From Acidobacteriota bacterium (GTDB taxonomy: Bacteria; Acidobacteriota; Terriglobia; Acidiferrales; UBA7541): a stretch of 64,000 nucleotides of DNA. The position numbers and the translations under genes are program-made. Where the stretch lies: NCBI GenBank assembly GCA_003223215.1, contig QHYH01000079.1, positions 1 through 64,000 of the forward strand, written 5' to 3'. This document shows, piece after piece, positions 63,369 through 64,000 of the stretch; position 1 is the stretch's first letter, and every line of letters starts with the position of its first letter. Under the pieces are notes generated by a model that saw nothing but the letters and a program-made list of their open reading frames with translations, did not search any database and was not told the origin of the DNA.

Positions 63369-63663
63369 AGGGCCATAATCGACGGCCGGCCCCGGGGCGT
63401 CAATCTGGCCCTCCGTACAGGTGTTCTCCAAAGACAAACGCTGGAGTCCCGGGACAAGGAAGCGGCTCGGTGCGGGCGGGATGGCTATGGATGGCTAGAC
63501 TCGTCTTGTCCCTGGGAAGGGGCAGTCATAAAATACAAGGCTGCGGCTAAGTGCGGGCGATCGCACGCTCAGTTCAGCAAATCATCCGCTGCCGCAACCA
63601 CTGTTTTCGAGCTTTGCGTAAGCAGAGTGAGATTTTGCTTTGGAAAGGACTCCGGAGTCCCTG

Positions 63664-64000
63664 ATGACCCCCGAAAACCTTACGGCATTCATCGAAGGTC
63701 GCCGCGACCAGCACCTTGCCGAACTATCTGAGTTTTTGCGTATCCCGAGCATCAGCGCCAAGAGCGAACACAAGCCGGATATCGAGCGAGGTGCTCGCTG
63801 GGTTGCCGACCACTTGCGCGCAGCCGGATTCAAGACGGTTCAGATCGTTCCGACGAACCTGCATCCTCTCGTCTATGCCGAATCTTTGGAGGCGCCGCGG
63901 CAGCCTACGATCCTTTTCTACGGACATTATGATGTGCAGCCTCCCGAACCTCTTGAGCTCTGGACTTCTCCTGCCTTCGAACCCACCGTGCGCGACGGCA
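63664..64000 (+). CDS. M20 family dipeptidase, 5' part (runs past the window)
   Basis: The first 112 codons, from ATG 63664, of a zinc dipeptidase of the CNDP/M20 type. It reads LAELSEFLRIPSISAKSEHKPDIERGARWVADHLRAAGF, then TILFYGHYDVQPPEPLELWTSPAF, where HxD gives the first zinc ligand and adjacent catalytic Asp. No signal peptide, so cytoplasmic. Complete members have about 450-470 residues. Confidence 0.9.
   Translation, partial: MTPENLTAFIEGRRDQHLAELSEFLRIPSISAKSEHKPDIERGARWVADHLRAAGFKTVQIVPTNLHPLVYAESLEAPRQPTILFYGHYDVQPPEPLELWTSPAFEPTVRDG

Overview
The window looks like chromosomal DNA of an Acidobacteriota member (Koribacter/Terriglobia-like). This is inferred from gene content: a VWFA protein of the acidobacterial TIGR03436 type, four orphan PilZ proteins, long TPR proteins, a DUF6632-type remnant, many twin-arginine (TAT) oxidoreductases and hydrolases, and a msrPQ pair. 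No rRNA, CRISPR array, integrase or insertion sequence was seen. One tRNA-Leu(UAG) is present.

Layout. 1-13 kb: small hypothetical genes, PilZ and receiver-like regulators, a split ATP-dependent DNA ligase remnant with an intact secreted-protein gene between its halves, the tRNA, a lipoprotein, a TPR protein and a STAS protein. 13-20 kb: a CocE/NonD hydrolase, then a stretch of broken genes (AraC regulator, VOC/glyoxalase, YceI, small membrane protein), then a TAT aldo/keto reductase. 20-34 kb: a receiver, then a minus-strand run (membrane protein, double-vWA lipoprotein, receiver-like fusion, subtilase) divergent from a plus-strand pair (a giant TPR protein of about 1670 residues, and a VWFA protein). 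This is the best candidate for an undescribed system. 34-38 kb: ACT-domain protein, orphan sugar-binding lipoprotein, two PilZ proteins. 38.5-44 kb: a five-gene plus-strand operon (amidohydrolase, NagB-type isomerase, MFS transporter, Gfo/Idh/MocA oxidoreductase, PIG-L deacetylase), probably for amino-sugar or sugar-acid use. 44.5-53 kb: TAT phospholipase C, phosphoesterase remnant, class C beta-lactamase-like hydrolase, PhyH dioxygenase, M1 aminopeptidase. 53-61 kb: glycan use (GH3, ROK kinase, FHS sugar transporter, a large clan-A-like glycosidase). 61-64 kb: msrP, msrQ, PilZ and the start of an M20 dipeptidase that runs off the window.

A striking feature is the number of broken reading frames. 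At least seven genes change frame by a small indel, and several others lack an end. Most indels are one base, often at short homopolymers, so sequencing error must be excluded before calling them pseudogenes. The 4-bp duplication, the large truncations, the internal deletion and the split ligase look like real decay.

All identifications come from reading translated sequence and remembered family motifs. No database search was run.
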